Part shown: in pieces, positions 25,740 through 34,890 of the stretch
Position numbering within the stretch: position 1 is the first letter of the stretch
Layout of the letters: each line of letters starts with the position of its first letter
Source of the DNA: Propionicicella superfundia DSM 22317
Lineage (GTDB): Bacteria > Actinomycetota > Actinomycetes > Propionibacteriales > Propionibacteriaceae
Direction of reading: 5' to 3'
Length of the DNA stretch: 64,000 bases
Assembly: GCF_000423465.1 (NCBI RefSeq)
Contig: NZ_KE384020.1
Span: 551,671-615,670, forward strand
The notes under the pieces: model-generated
Seen by the model: only the letters and a program-made list of their open reading frames with translations
The model's database searches: none
Told to the model about the DNA's origin: nothing
Position numbers and translations under genes: made by a program

Positions 25740-26050
25740 GCCTGTTGCGCACGGCTGCTCGCGCTCACGTGGCCGCGAGCGTGATCGGACGCACACATCG
25801 CAGGCAACAGCAGCGATGGGCCGCGCAGGACGCCGCCACGCAGGCGGCGGCGAGGCAACCGGCAGCCGCACCCGCGCCCGGTCAGCCCCCGCAGGGTGGA
25901 CCTCCGGTCCCCCCGCCGCCCGCGGGCGGCCCGGCTCCGCAGCCCGGCCTGGTGGATCAGCTCACCCAGCTCGCCGCGCTGCGCGACAGCGGCGTGCTCT
26001 CCCCCGTCGAGTTCGAGACGGCCAAACAGCGCATCCTCGCCGGAGCCTGA
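25736..26050 (+). CDS. SHOCT domain-containing protein
   Basis: The 104-residue protein has a basic N-terminal half (AARAHVAASVIGRTHRRQQQRW), a Pro/Gly/Gln-rich linker, and a C-terminal SHOCT motif (GLVDQLTQLAALRDSGVLSPVEFETAKQRIL). SHOCT domains are short helical hairpins thought to mediate oligomerisation. The ATG overlaps the stop of the preceding gene. Function unknown. Confidence 0.85.
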   Translation: MSLLRTAARAHVAASVIGRTHRRQQQRWAAQDAATQAAARQPAAAPAPGQPPQGGPPVPPPPAGGPAPQPGLVDQLTQLAALRDSGVLSPVEFETAKQRILAGA

Positions 26051-26137
26051 CGGCCCGGCGAAGGGCGTCGACCGCGGTCGGTTCGCGGAACGCTCCGTGG
26101 CGCGGCGACCCCCGTCGTGTTGGGTAAGGTCGCGGTC

Positions 26138-27289
26138 ATGCGAGGACCCGCACACCGCAGCCAGGTCGAGCCGTTCCACGTCATGCAGGTGCTGCAGGCC
26201 GCGACCGAGCGGCAGCGCACCCACGGCGACGCTCTCCTCCTGTGCGCGGGCCAGCCGTCCTCGGCGGCGCCGCGGCCGGTCCTGGAGGCCGCTCGCGAGG
26301 CCCTGCGCACCGATGTCCTCGGCTACACCGAGACCCCCGGCATCCTGCCCCTGCGCGAGGCGATCGCCCGTCACCACCGCGAGCGCGACGGGATCGACGT
26401 CGATGCCACCGAGGTATACGTCACGACGGGATCGTCGGGCGCTTTCGTCGCCCTCTTCCTGGCGGCGTTCGACCCCGGGGACACGATCGCGATGACCCGG
26501 CCCGGATACCCCGCGTATCGCAACACGCTGACGGCCCTCGGCTGCCGGGTGGTCGAGCTCGACGGTGCCGCGACCCGGTTCCAGCCCTCCGTCGCCCAGC
26601 TCGACGCGCTGTCCGAACCGCCCGCCGGCGTGATCGTCGCGAGCCCGGCGAACCCCACGGGAACGATCATCGATCCGGCCGAACTGGACGCCATCGCGGG
26701 CTGGTGCCGCGCCCACGACTGCCTGCTGGTGAGCGACGAGATCTATCACGGCATCTCCTACGGGCGTCCGACGCGCAGCGCGTGGGCGACCGGTCGGGAC
26801 GCGGTCGTCATCGGCTCGGTCAGCAAGTACTTCTCGATGACCGGCTACCGGATCGGCTGGATGCTCCTGCCGCAGTGGCTGCGGCGACCGGTCGACGTGC
26901 TGAGCGGCAACCTGTCGATCTGCCCGCCGGCAGTCAGCCAGTACGCCGCCGTGGAGGCGTTCTCGCGCCGGTCCCGCGCCGAGCTCGACGGGCACGTGGA
27001 CCGGTACGCCCGCACCCGGGAGCTGCTGCTGCGGCGGCTGCCCGAGCTCGGGATCACCGACTATGCGCCACCCGACGGGGCGTTCTACGCCTGGTGCGAC
27101 GTCTCCCACCTCACCGCGGACTCGACGCGGTGGTGCGCGGAGGCACTCGCCGCGACCGGCGTGGCCCTCACCCCGGGCATCGACTTCGACACCGTGACGG
27201 GGCACCGGTTCGTGCGGATGTCGTTCGCCGGGTCGACCGCCGACGTCAACGCCGCCATCGACAGGCTCGCCCGGTGGGAGGCCGACTGA
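26138..27289 (+). CDS. PLP-dependent aminotransferase (class I/II)
   Basis: The 383-residue fold-type-I enzyme has YTETPGILPLREAIARHH, TTGSSGAFVALFLAAFDPGD (PLP phosphate), ASPANPTGTIIDP, LVSDEIYHGISYG and the Schiff-base lysine in SVSKYFSMTGYRIGW, with a C-terminal RMSFAGS arginine. This is a general amino-acid aminotransferase; substrate not predictable. ATG 26138 is seven nt after TAAGGT (26125-26130), suggesting a leaderless transcript. It converges on the ThrH-like gene with 10 bp between. Confidence 0.9.
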   Translation: MRGPAHRSQVEPFHVMQVLQAATERQRTHGDALLLCAGQPSSAAPRPVLEAAREALRTDVLGYTETPGILPLREAIARHHRERDGIDVDATEVYVTTGSSGAFVALFLAAFDPGDTIAMTRPGYPAYRNTLTALGCRVVELDGAATRFQPSVAQLDALSEPPAGVIVASPANPTGTIIDPAELDAIAGWCRAHDCLLVSDEIYHGISYGRPTRSAWATGRDAVVIGSVSKYFSMTGYRIGWMLLPQWLRRPVDVLSGNLSICPPAVSQYAAVEAFSRRSRAELDGHVDRYARTRELLLRRLPELGITDYAPPDGAFYAWCDVSHLTADSTRWCAEALAATGVALTPGIDFDTVTGHRFVRMSFAGSTADVNAAIDRLARWEAD

Positions 27290-27299
27290 GACCCGACGC

Positions 27300-28022
27300 T
27301 CAGGCTCGCGGCTCGTCGTCGCACCCGGATCCCGCACGCCGCGTGGACGCGGCCGAGATCGCGGCTCTCAACTCGTCGTAGCCACGAGTGACGGGAAGCT
27401 GACCGAAGGCGTCCACGACGCTCTGCGGCGGGTCGAACAGGATGCCGGCGTCGGCCGCGAGGAGCATCGCGGTGTCGTTGTGGGAGTCCCCCGCGGCGAT
27501 GATGCGGAACCCGAGGTCTCCGAACGCACGAACGGCCGCCCGCTTCTGGTCGGGCAGCCGCAGCCGGTAGCCGGTGATCCGGCCGTCGCCGTCCACCATG
27601 AGGGAGTGGCAGAACAGCGTGGGCCAGCCGAGCTGGCGCATCAGGGGCCGGGCGAACTCCGCGAACGTGTCGGACAGGATCACCACGCCGAACCGCTCGC
27701 GCGCCCAGCCGAGGAACTCGATCGCTCCGGGCAGGGGCGCCATCGTCGCGATGACGTCCTGGATGTCGGAAAGCCGCAATCCGTGGCGGTCGAGGACATC
27801 GAGCCGGTAGCGCATGAGCACGTCGTAGTCCGGTTCGTCCCGGGTGGTGCGCCGCAGCGCCTCGATGCCCGTGCGCTCGGCGACGTTGATCCAGATCTCC
27901 GGAACCAGGACGCCCTCCAGGTCGAGACAGACGAGCTCGGGCCGCGGATCGGGCGCGCTCGACATCCCGTTCTCGGTCGGAGACGGGCTCGGATGCCGTC
28001 GGTCGGCGGTCGCGGATGGCAT
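27300..28022 (-). CDS. thrH: ThrH-like phosphoserine phosphatase / homoserine phosphotransferase
   Basis: HAD-superfamily enzyme. The sequence [68 protein letters not shown] and [21 protein letters not shown] follows ThrH, which dephosphorylates phosphoserine and can transfer the phosphate to homoserine in Pseudomonas. The ATG at 28022 overlaps the acetyltransferase stop (TGATG) and has a good ggagg, so I use it. ATG 27965 would remove 19 N-terminal residues outside the family core. In vivo role here (serine or threonine synthesis) is inference. Confidence 0.88.
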   Translation of the reverse strand: MPSATADRRHPSPSPTENGMSSAPDPRPELVCLDLEGVLVPEIWINVAERTGIEALRRTTRDEPDYDVLMRYRLDVLDRHGLRLSDIQDVIATMAPLPGAIEFLGWARERFGVVILSDTFAEFARPLMRQLGWPTLFCHSLMVDGDGRITGYRLRLPDQKRAAVRAFGDLGFRIIAAGDSHNDTAMLLAADAGILFDPPQSVVDAFGQLPVTRGYDELRAAISAASTRRAGSGCDDEPRA

Positions 28023-28720
28023 CAGGCCTCCTGGCACAGGGGAATGCGGTCGGGGTCGGTCAACGCGACGGTGGCCACGTCGGGGACGGCCGCGGCGGCG
28101 AGCAGCCGCCGCGCCGCCGGATCGTCGGCGACCGCGCCCTCGTGGACGCGGAGATTCTCGGTGAGGAAGGCGTGGACGGTCGGCCCCGCGACGCCGTCGG
28201 GCCCGGCGAGACGCGGCCGCACCGCGAGCACGCCCAGGATGAAGCCGGGCACCCGGGGCTGTCCGGCGATGCCGGGCTGGAAGTACGGCAGGGCGAGACC
28301 GCGGGCGCCGTGGCGGTCGTAGAAGCGCAGTCGCGCGACGGGGTCGCCGCCGGATTCGCTGCCACCGTGCAGCGCGGGATGCTCGAACTCGCCGACGAGC
28401 AGGTCGACGTCGTCACCCTGGATCGTGGCGTCCACCGCGTGGCGGTAGAGTGCGCCGCCCACTCCCCCGCCCCGCCGGCCAGGGGCCAGCGCGAGGTAGG
28501 TCAGCAGCGCGGTGGACGACTCCGCGTACCGATCGCACACCGCGACGCCGAGCACCTCCTCGTCGTCCGACAGGGCGGCCCAGGCGAGGCTGCGTCCCGA
28601 TCGCCAGTGCGGCTCGAGCGTCTCGTAGGGACCCAGCTCCGCGGCCGGGAACGTGGGCACGAGCACACGGTCGTACGCCCGCCGAAGCACGGCGGCGGCG
28701 GTGATCGGAGCGATGTGCAC
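28022..28720 (-). CDS. GNAT family N-acetyltransferase
   Basis: The 232-residue protein has a GNAT core: [40 protein letters not shown], with the acetyl-CoA pyrophosphate loop R-G-G-G-V-G-G, then [20 protein letters not shown]. Substrate is unknown. GTG 28720 is chosen because TAGGAT (28727-28732, minus strand) lies exactly six nt upstream; a second GTG (28726) overlaps that spacing. Its stop overlaps the ThrH-like start, so the two are coupled. Confidence 0.85.
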   Translation of the reverse strand: MHIAPITAAAVLRRAYDRVLVPTFPAAELGPYETLEPHWRSGRSLAWAALSDDEEVLGVAVCDRYAESSTALLTYLALAPGRRGGGVGGALYRHAVDATIQGDDVDLLVGEFEHPALHGGSESGGDPVARLRFYDRHGARGLALPYFQPGIAGQPRVPGFILGVLAVRPRLAGPDGVAGPTVHAFLTENLRVHEGAVADDPAARRLLAAAAVPDVATVALTDPDRIPLCQEA

Positions 28721-28866
28721 ACGCACATCCTAGGGAAACGGCCGCTGCGGCGTGGCGGGCGTGCCCGGCCGGCACCCGATGCCCGGACCTCTTCCGCCGG
28801 GGTATTGCCGCGGCACGGGCACAAGATGACGCAGGGGGCGCGGGCGAATGCCCCTAGCCTTGCCGC

Positions 28867-29498
28867 GTGAGCCTGCTGCAGGCCGTCCTCGGCTTCACCG
28901 TTCTGGCCGCGCTCGTCACGGTCACCCCGGGGCTCGACACCGCCCTGGTGCTGCGATCCACCCTGACCGCGGGACGTCGCGCGGGGCTCGTGACCGCCCT
29001 CGGCATCAGTTCCGGCCTGCTTCTGTGGGGAGCCGCTGCCGCGCTCGGCGGGGCGCTGCTGCTGGCGACCTCCCGCCTCGCCTACAGTGTCGTGTCCTTC
29101 GCCGGTGCGCGTACCTGGTGTTCCTCGGGGTCCGCATGATCCTGCGCACCATCGGGCGACGCGGCGGGCACGACGTCCTGCCCGCCGCTCCGGCCGCGAC
29201 GCTGCGCCGCTCGTATCTGACGGGGTTGACGACCAACGTCCTCAACCCGAAGATCGGGGTCTTCTACGTCGCGACGATCCCCCAGTTCGTCCCCTCCGGC
29301 TACCCCCCGCTCGGGGTCGGCCTCATGCTCGCCCTCGTCCACGTGACGCTCGGTCTCCTGTGGCTGGGCTCGCTCATCCTCGCGTCCGGCTGGGCTCGGC
29401 GCCGGCTGGCCGATCCTCGGGCCCTGCGAGCCGTGGACAGGGTCACCGGGGGCGTGCTCATCGCATTCGGCGTGGGCCTGGTCTGGCAGCACACCTGA
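28867..29498 (+). pseudogene. LysE-family amino-acid exporter, single frameshift
   Basis: Codons from GTG 28867 (leaderless; TAGCCT at 28855-28860) give a LysE/RhtB N-terminus with TPGLDTALVLRSTLTAGRRAGLVTALGISSG, then go out of frame at about 29107-29111 and stop at 29139. The next frame continues the family sequence: YLVFLGVRMILRTIG, LRRSYLTGLTTNVLNPKIGVFYVATIPQF and VDRVTGGVLIAFGVGLVWQ. One missing base near 29110 explains it (gcg-cg-tac instead of gcg-ncg-tac). The rest is intact, so this is a recent loss, a programmed shift, or a sequencing error. Confidence 0.85.
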
Positions 29499-29543
29499 CC
29501 CGCGGCACTCCCGCTCCGCGGGCCGCCTCGCTAGCGTGGGGCG

Positions 29544-30974
29544 ATGGACACCATGTACGACGTGATCGTCGTCGGCGCCGGCCCGGTCGGCGAGAACGTG
29601 GCGGATCGCACGACCCGCGGGGGCCTGCGCACCGCCCTCGTGGAGGGTGAGCGGGTCGGTGGCGAGTGCTCCTACTGGGCATGCATGCCCTCGAAGGCGC
29701 TGCTGCGCAGCGGTGCCGCGCTGCGGGCCGCCCGGGCCGTGGGCGGTGCGGCCCAGGCCGTGACCGGCGACCTCGATGTCGGCGCGGTCCTCGCACGCCG
29801 CGATCGCCTCACTCACGGCGGGGACGACACGTCCCAGGTCGAGTGGGTGGCATCGGCGGGGATCGAGCTCATCCGCGGGCACGGCCGCCTCGCGGGCGAG
29901 CGGATCGTGCAGGTCACGGCCGGCGACGGACGGGCCGTGACGCTCACCGCGCGGCACGCCGTGGCGGTGTGCCCGGGATCGGCCGCGCTCATCCCCGACA
30001 TCCCCGGGCTGAGCGAGGCCGGCCCGTGGACCAACCGGGACGCGACCGGGGTGCAGGACATCCCCGCCTCGCTCGTCATTCTCGGCGGAGGCGTCGTCGC
30101 TGCCGAGATGGCGACGGTCTTCACCGACCTCGGCTCCGCGGTGACGATGGTCGTGCGCTCCCGTCTCCTGCGCGGCGTGGAGCCGTTCGCGGCCGACGCC
30201 GTACGGGCGTCGCTCACCCACCGGGGCGTGGACATCCGCGAGGGCATCGCCGTGGCGGCCGCCCGACGGATCGGCGGCTCCGTCCACGTGATGCTCGCCG
30301 ACGGCCGGACGGTGACCGGTGACGAGGTCCTGTGCGCGACCGGACGCCTGCCCCGCACGACCGACCTGGGTGTCGACGCGGTGGGCCTCGTGCCCGGAGC
30401 GTGGCTCGACGTCGACGACACCCAGCGCGTCCGGGGCAGCGACTGGCTCTATGCCGTGGGGGATGTCAACCACCGCGCGGCCCTCACGCACCAGGGCAAG
30501 TACCAGGCCCGGGCCGCAGGGGACGTGATCGTCGCGCGGGCCTTCGGCCGGCCGGTCGACGACCGGCCGTGGGGCGCACATGTCGCCACCGCTGATCATG
30601 CCGCAGTGCCGCAGGCGATCTTCACGGACCCCGAGATCGCGGCTGTCGGGCTCACGGAGGCGCAGGCGCGCGAGAAGGGGCTGCCGGTCCGGGTGCTCGA
30701 CCACGACCTGTCCTGGATCGCCGGAGCAGCCACCTGGTCCGATGACTACCGCGGACGCGCGCGGGCCGTCGTCGACACCGATCGCGAGGTCCTGGTGGGA
30801 GCGACGTTCGTCGGTCCCGAGGTCGCCGAGTTGGTACACGCCGCGACGATCGCGGTCGTCGCGGAGGTGCCGCTCGAGCGGCTGTGGCACGCGGTACCGC
30901 CCTACCCGACCGTCAGCGAGGTGTGGCTGCGGTGGCTGGAGGAATACGGACGGTCCGCAGACCGCTCGCGATGA
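29544..30974 (+). CDS. FAD/NAD(P) disulfide oxidoreductase (dihydrolipoamide dehydrogenase-like)
   Basis: The 476-residue flavoprotein has YDVIVVGAGPVGENVADRT (FAD), the redox pair in GGECSYWACMPSKALLR (Cys-x4-Cys), a second dinucleotide fold SLVILGGGVVAAEMATVF, the FAD loop LYAVGDVNHRAAL, and a dimerisation domain ending HAVPPYPTVSEVWL with the conserved His. This is the Lpd/mercuric reductase/mycothione reductase fold; the precise substrate is uncertain. ATG 29544 is six nt after TAGCGT (29532-29537), so it is probably leaderless. Confidence 0.9.
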   Translation: MDTMYDVIVVGAGPVGENVADRTTRGGLRTALVEGERVGGECSYWACMPSKALLRSGAALRAARAVGGAAQAVTGDLDVGAVLARRDRLTHGGDDTSQVEWVASAGIELIRGHGRLAGERIVQVTAGDGRAVTLTARHAVAVCPGSAALIPDIPGLSEAGPWTNRDATGVQDIPASLVILGGGVVAAEMATVFTDLGSAVTMVVRSRLLRGVEPFAADAVRASLTHRGVDIREGIAVAAARRIGGSVHVMLADGRTVTGDEVLCATGRLPRTTDLGVDAVGLVPGAWLDVDDTQRVRGSDWLYAVGDVNHRAALTHQGKYQARAAGDVIVARAFGRPVDDRPWGAHVATADHAAVPQAIFTDPEIAAVGLTEAQAREKGLPVRVLDHDLSWIAGAATWSDDYRGRARAVVDTDREVLVGATFVGPEVAELVHAATIAVVAEVPLERLWHAVPPYPTVSEVWLRWLEEYGRSADRSR

Positions 30975-31128
30975 CGCCGCGTCCGCGCCGTCCGACCGGA
31001 TCGGCTCGCCGGCGTGGACATCACGCCGGGGAGCGGGTCGGCATGGTGAAGTGTGTGCACGACAGGCGGAGCGCCTCACCGACCGGCCGGACGCGGCCGA
31101 GGCCCCGCCGACCACCTGGGAGGACGAC

Positions 31129-31791
31129 ATGCGCATCTTCGTGATCGGAGCCGCCGGGGGCGTCGGACGGAGACTGACCGCGTTCCTCACCGAGTCCGGC
31201 GACCGGGTCAGCGGAATGCACCGACGGCCCGAGCAGGCCAGCGACATCCGGGCGGCGGGAGGGTCACCCGTCGCGGGCGGTCTCGTCGCCGACTCCGTCT
31301 CCGAACTCGCGGGGCGCGTGCGTGGACACGATGCCATCGTGTTCTCCGCCGGAGCGCACGGCACCGGGATCAGCCAGACGACGGCCATCGACGGAGACGG
31401 GCTCGAGAAGGCGGCACGTGCCGCGGTCGAGGCGGGGGTTCGGCGCTTCGTGCTCGTGTCGGCCATGCCCGAGGCCGGTCGCGGCGGCCAGCCGGTCGAG
31501 CGCTTCGAGCACTACATGGCCGTCAAGAAGCGTGCCGATGCGTTCCTCGTCACCACTCCCCTGGACTGGCTCATCGTGCGCCCCGGGACGCTCACCGACA
31601 GCGCGGGGACCGGGGCGGTGCGGGCCGGACTGGCACTCGTCTACGGAGCGGTGTCGCGGGACAACGTCGCCGCATTCCTCGCGGCCGCCCTGCACGCGCC
31701 GCGCCTGAGCCGGGCGATCGTGGAGTTGACCGACGGACCGACGCCCGTCGCCCAGGCCGTCCAGCACGTCGTGCGCACGATGGGGCGCTGA
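31129..31791 (+). CDS. NAD(P)-binding atypical SDR oxidoreductase
   Basis: The 220-residue protein is a short atypical SDR with FVIGAAGGVGRRLTAFL (NADP-binding), DAIVFSAGAHGTG, RRFVLVSAMPEA and FEHYMAVKKRADAFL (Tyr-x3-Lys), resembling YwnB/NmrA-like NAD(P)H-binding proteins. Function is unknown; related proteins act as flavin reductases or redox sensors. A ggaggac site precedes the ATG. It lies 154 bp after the disulfide oxidoreductase and 22 bp before the AI-2E gene, and is likely co-transcribed with the latter. Confidence 0.87.
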   Translation: MRIFVIGAAGGVGRRLTAFLTESGDRVSGMHRRPEQASDIRAAGGSPVAGGLVADSVSELAGRVRGHDAIVFSAGAHGTGISQTTAIDGDGLEKAARAAVEAGVRRFVLVSAMPEAGRGGQPVERFEHYMAVKKRADAFLVTTPLDWLIVRPGTLTDSAGTGAVRAGLALVYGAVSRDNVAAFLAAALHAPRLSRAIVELTDGPTPVAQAVQHVVRTMGR

Positions 31792-31813
31792 TCGCGATCA
31801 GAAGGAGACCACG

Positions 31814-33067
31814 ATGACCGACCAGGATCTGCCCGCAGAGGGTACCGCCGAGACGCAGGACACCGTCGCGCCGGCCGTCGCGGAGGAATCGGACGGCGCC
31901 CCCGGTGCCGCGGCCGAGCCCGACGCCGTCCCCCTGGGGCCCGTTCCGGACACGTCCGCCGCAGCCGACGCGCCGCGGTCCCGACGCCGGTCACGGGTGC
32001 TGATCGACATCAGCCATCCGTTCCGCTGGGGTTTCGTCGTGACCGCGGGGGCACTCGTCGCGCTGGCCATCGCGGGCGGCCTCTCGTCCCTGTCGACGGT
32101 GCTGATCTCGATCGGCGTCGCGTTGTTCATCGCGCTGGCGCTCGATCCGGTCGTCCGGTGGCTGCAGTCGCACGGGATGTCGAGGGGGTTGAGCATCGCC
32201 ATCGTGTTCGTGGGCTTCGCCGTGGTCGTCGCGGGCGTGCTGGCGTGGCTCATCCCGGTGGCCATCACGCAGATCGCCCAGTTGGCCGGCAACATGCCGG
32301 GGTATGTGATCCAGGTCGAGAACGCCGACTGGTTCAAGCGGGCGCTCGAACTGTTCGGCCAGGGCGGCGACGTCTACGCCGGCATTCTCGACCAGGCGTC
32401 GGCGTGGCTGGCCGACCCGGCGAACCTGCTCGCCCTCGGCGGCGGTGCGGTCGCGGTGGGCACCGGCGCCATCAACGCCTTCTCGGGCACTTTGATCGTG
32501 ATCGTGCTGACCCTGTACTTCCTCGCGACGCTGGGCAGCATGAAGCGCGCCCTGTACAGCCTGGCGCCGGCCTACGCGCGGCCGCGGCTGGCCGAACTCA
32601 CCGAGAAGGTGACCGAGGCCGTCGGCAGCTACGTCGCCGGCATGGTGGTGCTCGCGTTCTGCAATGCCGTGTTCGCGTTCCTCCTGCTCACGATCCTCGG
32701 CATCCCGTTCGCGCCGCTGCTGGCGCTGCTCGCCCTGCTCATCACGATGATCCCCATGATCGGGCCGTTCCTCTTCCTGATCATCGCGACGATCATCTGC
32801 CTGTTCCATGCGCCGGTCACGGGGCTGATCTTCGCCATCGCCTACTTCGCGTACATGGAGGTCGAGGCGTACGTCCTCACACCGCGTGTCATGACGCGGG
32901 CGGTGGACGTCCCCGGGTCGCTCGTGCTCATCGGCGCGATGGTGGGGGCGAGCCTGCTCGGCCTGCTCGGCGCCCTCGTGGCCGTGCCGGTCGCCGCCTC
33001 GCTGCTGATCATCCTGCGCAATGTGTACATCCCGCGCCAGGATGCGCGGCTGCGGCCCGAGGACTGA
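31814..33067 (+). CDS. AI-2E family transporter
   Basis: The 417-residue protein has an acidic Ala/Pro-rich N-terminus (residues ~1-60) followed by about eight membrane helices. It shows the AI-2E signatures LFIALALDPVVRWLQSHGMSRGLSIAI, GSYVAGMVVLAFCNAVFAFLLLTILGIPFAPLLALLA, MIPMIGPFLF and GLLGALVAVPVAASLLI. Family members export small molecules (TqsA, autoinducer-2) or exchange cations; the substrate here is unknown. agaaggagacc is the Shine-Dalgarno. It converges on the GntR gene with 4 bp between stops. Confidence 0.9.
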   Translation: MTDQDLPAEGTAETQDTVAPAVAEESDGAPGAAAEPDAVPLGPVPDTSAAADAPRSRRRSRVLIDISHPFRWGFVVTAGALVALAIAGGLSSLSTVLISIGVALFIALALDPVVRWLQSHGMSRGLSIAIVFVGFAVVVAGVLAWLIPVAITQIAQLAGNMPGYVIQVENADWFKRALELFGQGGDVYAGILDQASAWLADPANLLALGGGAVAVGTGAINAFSGTLIVIVLTLYFLATLGSMKRALYSLAPAYARPRLAELTEKVTEAVGSYVAGMVVLAFCNAVFAFLLLTILGIPFAPLLALLALLITMIPMIGPFLFLIIATIICLFHAPVTGLIFAIAYFAYMEVEAYVLTPRVMTRAVDVPGSLVLIGAMVGASLLGLLGALVAVPVAASLLIILRNVYIPRQDARLRPED

Positions 33068-33071
33068 GCGG

Positions 33072-33713
33072 TCATCGGGCGAGGCGCGCCCAGTTCTCGC
33101 GGGTCAGGTCGGCAGCGCGAGCGGAGTCCTGCCCGGCCGCGGCGGCGATGATCGCGGTGTGCTGCGCGGGCGAGGCCGCACCGGTGAGGGATCCGAAGTG
33201 CAGGAACTCCGCGCGGCGCAGGGTCCCGGTGACCTCCTCCAGCAGGCGCGCCAGGAGCGGGTTGCCGCTCGCTGCCACCGCGACGCGGTGGAAGGCGTCG
33301 TCGGCCTCGATCGCGGCCTCGGCGTCATCGACCGCCAGGGCGGCCGTGAGCCGGTCGTTCGCGGCTTCCATGGCGGCCAGGTCGGCCGGCGCCAGGTGCG
33401 GGGTCGCGAGCCGGACCGCCAGGGCGTGTAGTTCGGCAGCCACCACCTGGGCGTGCTGCAGCGCCGTGGGATCCTCGGGAGCCACGATCGTCATGCGGCC
33501 CGGAGAGCTGTGCACCAGGCCGACACGCTGCAGCCGGAGCAGCGCCTCGCGGACCGGTGTGCGGGATACGCCGAGCCACGCACCGAGATCGGCGTCGCGC
33601 AGTTGTTCCCCCGGGGCGAGTTCGCCGCGGACGATCGCATCGCGCAGCGTGCGATAGACGTCGTCGCGAAGCGGACGACGGCGATGGACGTCACGCGCGG
33701 CGGGAACGGGCAC
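33072..33713 (-). CDS. GntR/FCD family regulator of ACC deaminase operon
   Basis: The 213-residue protein has an N-terminal GntR winged helix ([53 protein letters not shown]) and a C-terminal FCD effector domain (residues ~90-205) with [22 protein letters not shown]. It diverges from the ACC deaminase gene, and a perfect 16-bp palindrome lies between the two promoters, so it probably autoregulates and controls acdS-E1. GTG 33713 follows gaggagg. In proteobacteria acdS is usually controlled by an Lrp-type AcdR, so a GntR control here would differ. Confidence 0.9.
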   Translation of the reverse strand: MPVPAARDVHRRRPLRDDVYRTLRDAIVRGELAPGEQLRDADLGAWLGVSRTPVREALLRLQRVGLVHSSPGRMTIVAPEDPTALQHAQVVAAELHALAVRLATPHLAPADLAAMEAANDRLTAALAVDDAEAAIEADDAFHRVAVAASGNPLLARLLEEVTGTLRRAEFLHFGSLTGAASPAQHTAIIAAAAGQDSARAADLTRENWARLAR

Positions 33714-33770
33714 GGTGCCTCCTCGGTCAGCGGGCCGATCCGCGATCGACCGGTGCGTTGGATCTGGTGA

Positions 33771-33786
33771 ATGCAATATATTGCAT
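33771..33786. promoter_or_regulatory. 16-bp perfect palindrome, GntR operator with divergent -10s
   Basis: ATGCAATATATTGCAT is a perfect palindrome in a GC-rich gap, 28 bp from the acdS start and 58 bp from the GntR start. It contains a TATATT hexamer on each strand (plus 33777-33782; minus 33775-33780), which can serve as the -10 of each divergent gene. Bound repressor would block both promoters. Regulator identity is inferred from position. Confidence 0.7.
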
Positions 33787-33813
33787 GTTGTCGATCCGAC
33801 CGAGGAGATCTCC

Positions 33814-34833
33814 ATGCCATTGTCCGACTTCGACCGCTACCCTCTGACGTTCGGTCCGAGCCCCGTCCATCCGTTGCGCAACCTCTCGCGTCACCTGGGG
33901 GGTGCGCAGATCTGGGCGAAACGCGAGGACTGCAACTCCGGTCTGGCCTTCGGGGGCAACAAGGTCCGCAAGCTCGAGTACATCGTCCCCGACGTCCTGG
34001 CCAGCGGCGCCGACACCCTCGTGTCCATCGGCGGCTACCAGTCCAACCACACACGCCAGGTCGCGGCCGTCGCCGCGCACCTCGGTCTCAAGGCCCGGCT
34101 GGTCCAGGAGCACTGGGTCGACTGGAGCGACCCGGTCTACGACAAGGTGGGCAACATCGAGCTGTCGCGGATCATGGGCGCCGACGTCCGACTCGACCCG
34201 GGCGGCTTCGACATCGGCATCCGGTCGAGCTGGGAGGAGGCGCTCGCCGACGTGGAGGCACACGGCGGCCGGCCGTACCCGATCCCCGCCGGCGCCTCGG
34301 AGCATCCCCTGGGCGGCCTCGGCTTCGCGAACTGGGCCTACGAGGTCGCCGCGCAGGAGGCGGAGCTGGGCGTCTTCTTCGACACCATCGTCGTCTGCAC
34401 GGTCACCGGTTCGACGCACGCCGGCATGATCGCCGGGTTCGCGGCGCTGGAGGACGCCGGCGGACGGCCGCGTCGCGTCCTCGGCATCGATGCGTCCGCG
34501 ACGCTCGCGCAGACCCGCGACCAGGTGGAGCGGATCGCGCGAGACACCGCCCGCAAGATCGGCGTCGACCGCGACCTGCGGGACGACGAGATCACCGTGC
34601 TGGAGGGATGGGCCGGAGACGCCTACGGCGTTCCCGTCGACTCGACCGTCGACGCCATCCGCACCACCGGTCGGCTCGAGGGCGTGATCCTCGACCCGGT
34701 GTACGAAGGCAAGTCGATGGCCGGCCTGATCGATCTCGTCCACGGCGGCGAGATCGGCCGCGAGTCGAACGTCCTCTACGCGCATCTGGGCGGACAGCTC
34801 GCCCTCAACGCCTACAGCGGTATCTTCGACTGA
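33814..34833 (+). CDS. acdS: 1-aminocyclopropane-1-carboxylate (ACC) deaminase
   Basis: AcdS cleaves ACC, the plant ethylene precursor, to 2-oxobutyrate and ammonia. The 339-residue PLP fold-type-II enzyme shows PLP lysine Lys50 ([10 protein letters not shown]), Ser77 in [12 protein letters not shown], the Tyr297-Glu298 pair (DPVYEGKS) and Leu325 (HLGGQLALN). The Glu and Leu are the residues that separate true ACC deaminases from D-cysteine desulfhydrases. gaggag precedes the ATG. It is followed after 57 bp by a pyruvate-dehydrogenase E1-like gene that could consume its product. Confidence 0.94.
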   Translation: MPLSDFDRYPLTFGPSPVHPLRNLSRHLGGAQIWAKREDCNSGLAFGGNKVRKLEYIVPDVLASGADTLVSIGGYQSNHTRQVAAVAAHLGLKARLVQEHWVDWSDPVYDKVGNIELSRIMGADVRLDPGGFDIGIRSSWEEALADVEAHGGRPYPIPAGASEHPLGGLGFANWAYEVAAQEAELGVFFDTIVVCTVTGSTHAGMIAGFAALEDAGGRPRRVLGIDASATLAQTRDQVERIARDTARKIGVDRDLRDDEITVLEGWAGDAYGVPVDSTVDAIRTTGRLEGVILDPVYEGKSMAGLIDLVHGGEIGRESNVLYAHLGGQLALNAYSGIFD

Positions 34834-34890
34834 TCAGGCCCACCAGCAGACGGACGGGGGCCGCCTCCGTCCCCGCCCTCGGGAGGACCA

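Noticed and set aside
29544-30974. This flavoprotein as the E3 subunit for the E1 at 34891
   Set aside because: It lies 4 kb away behind a convergent gene and its own leaderless promoter, and its substrate class is not resolved.
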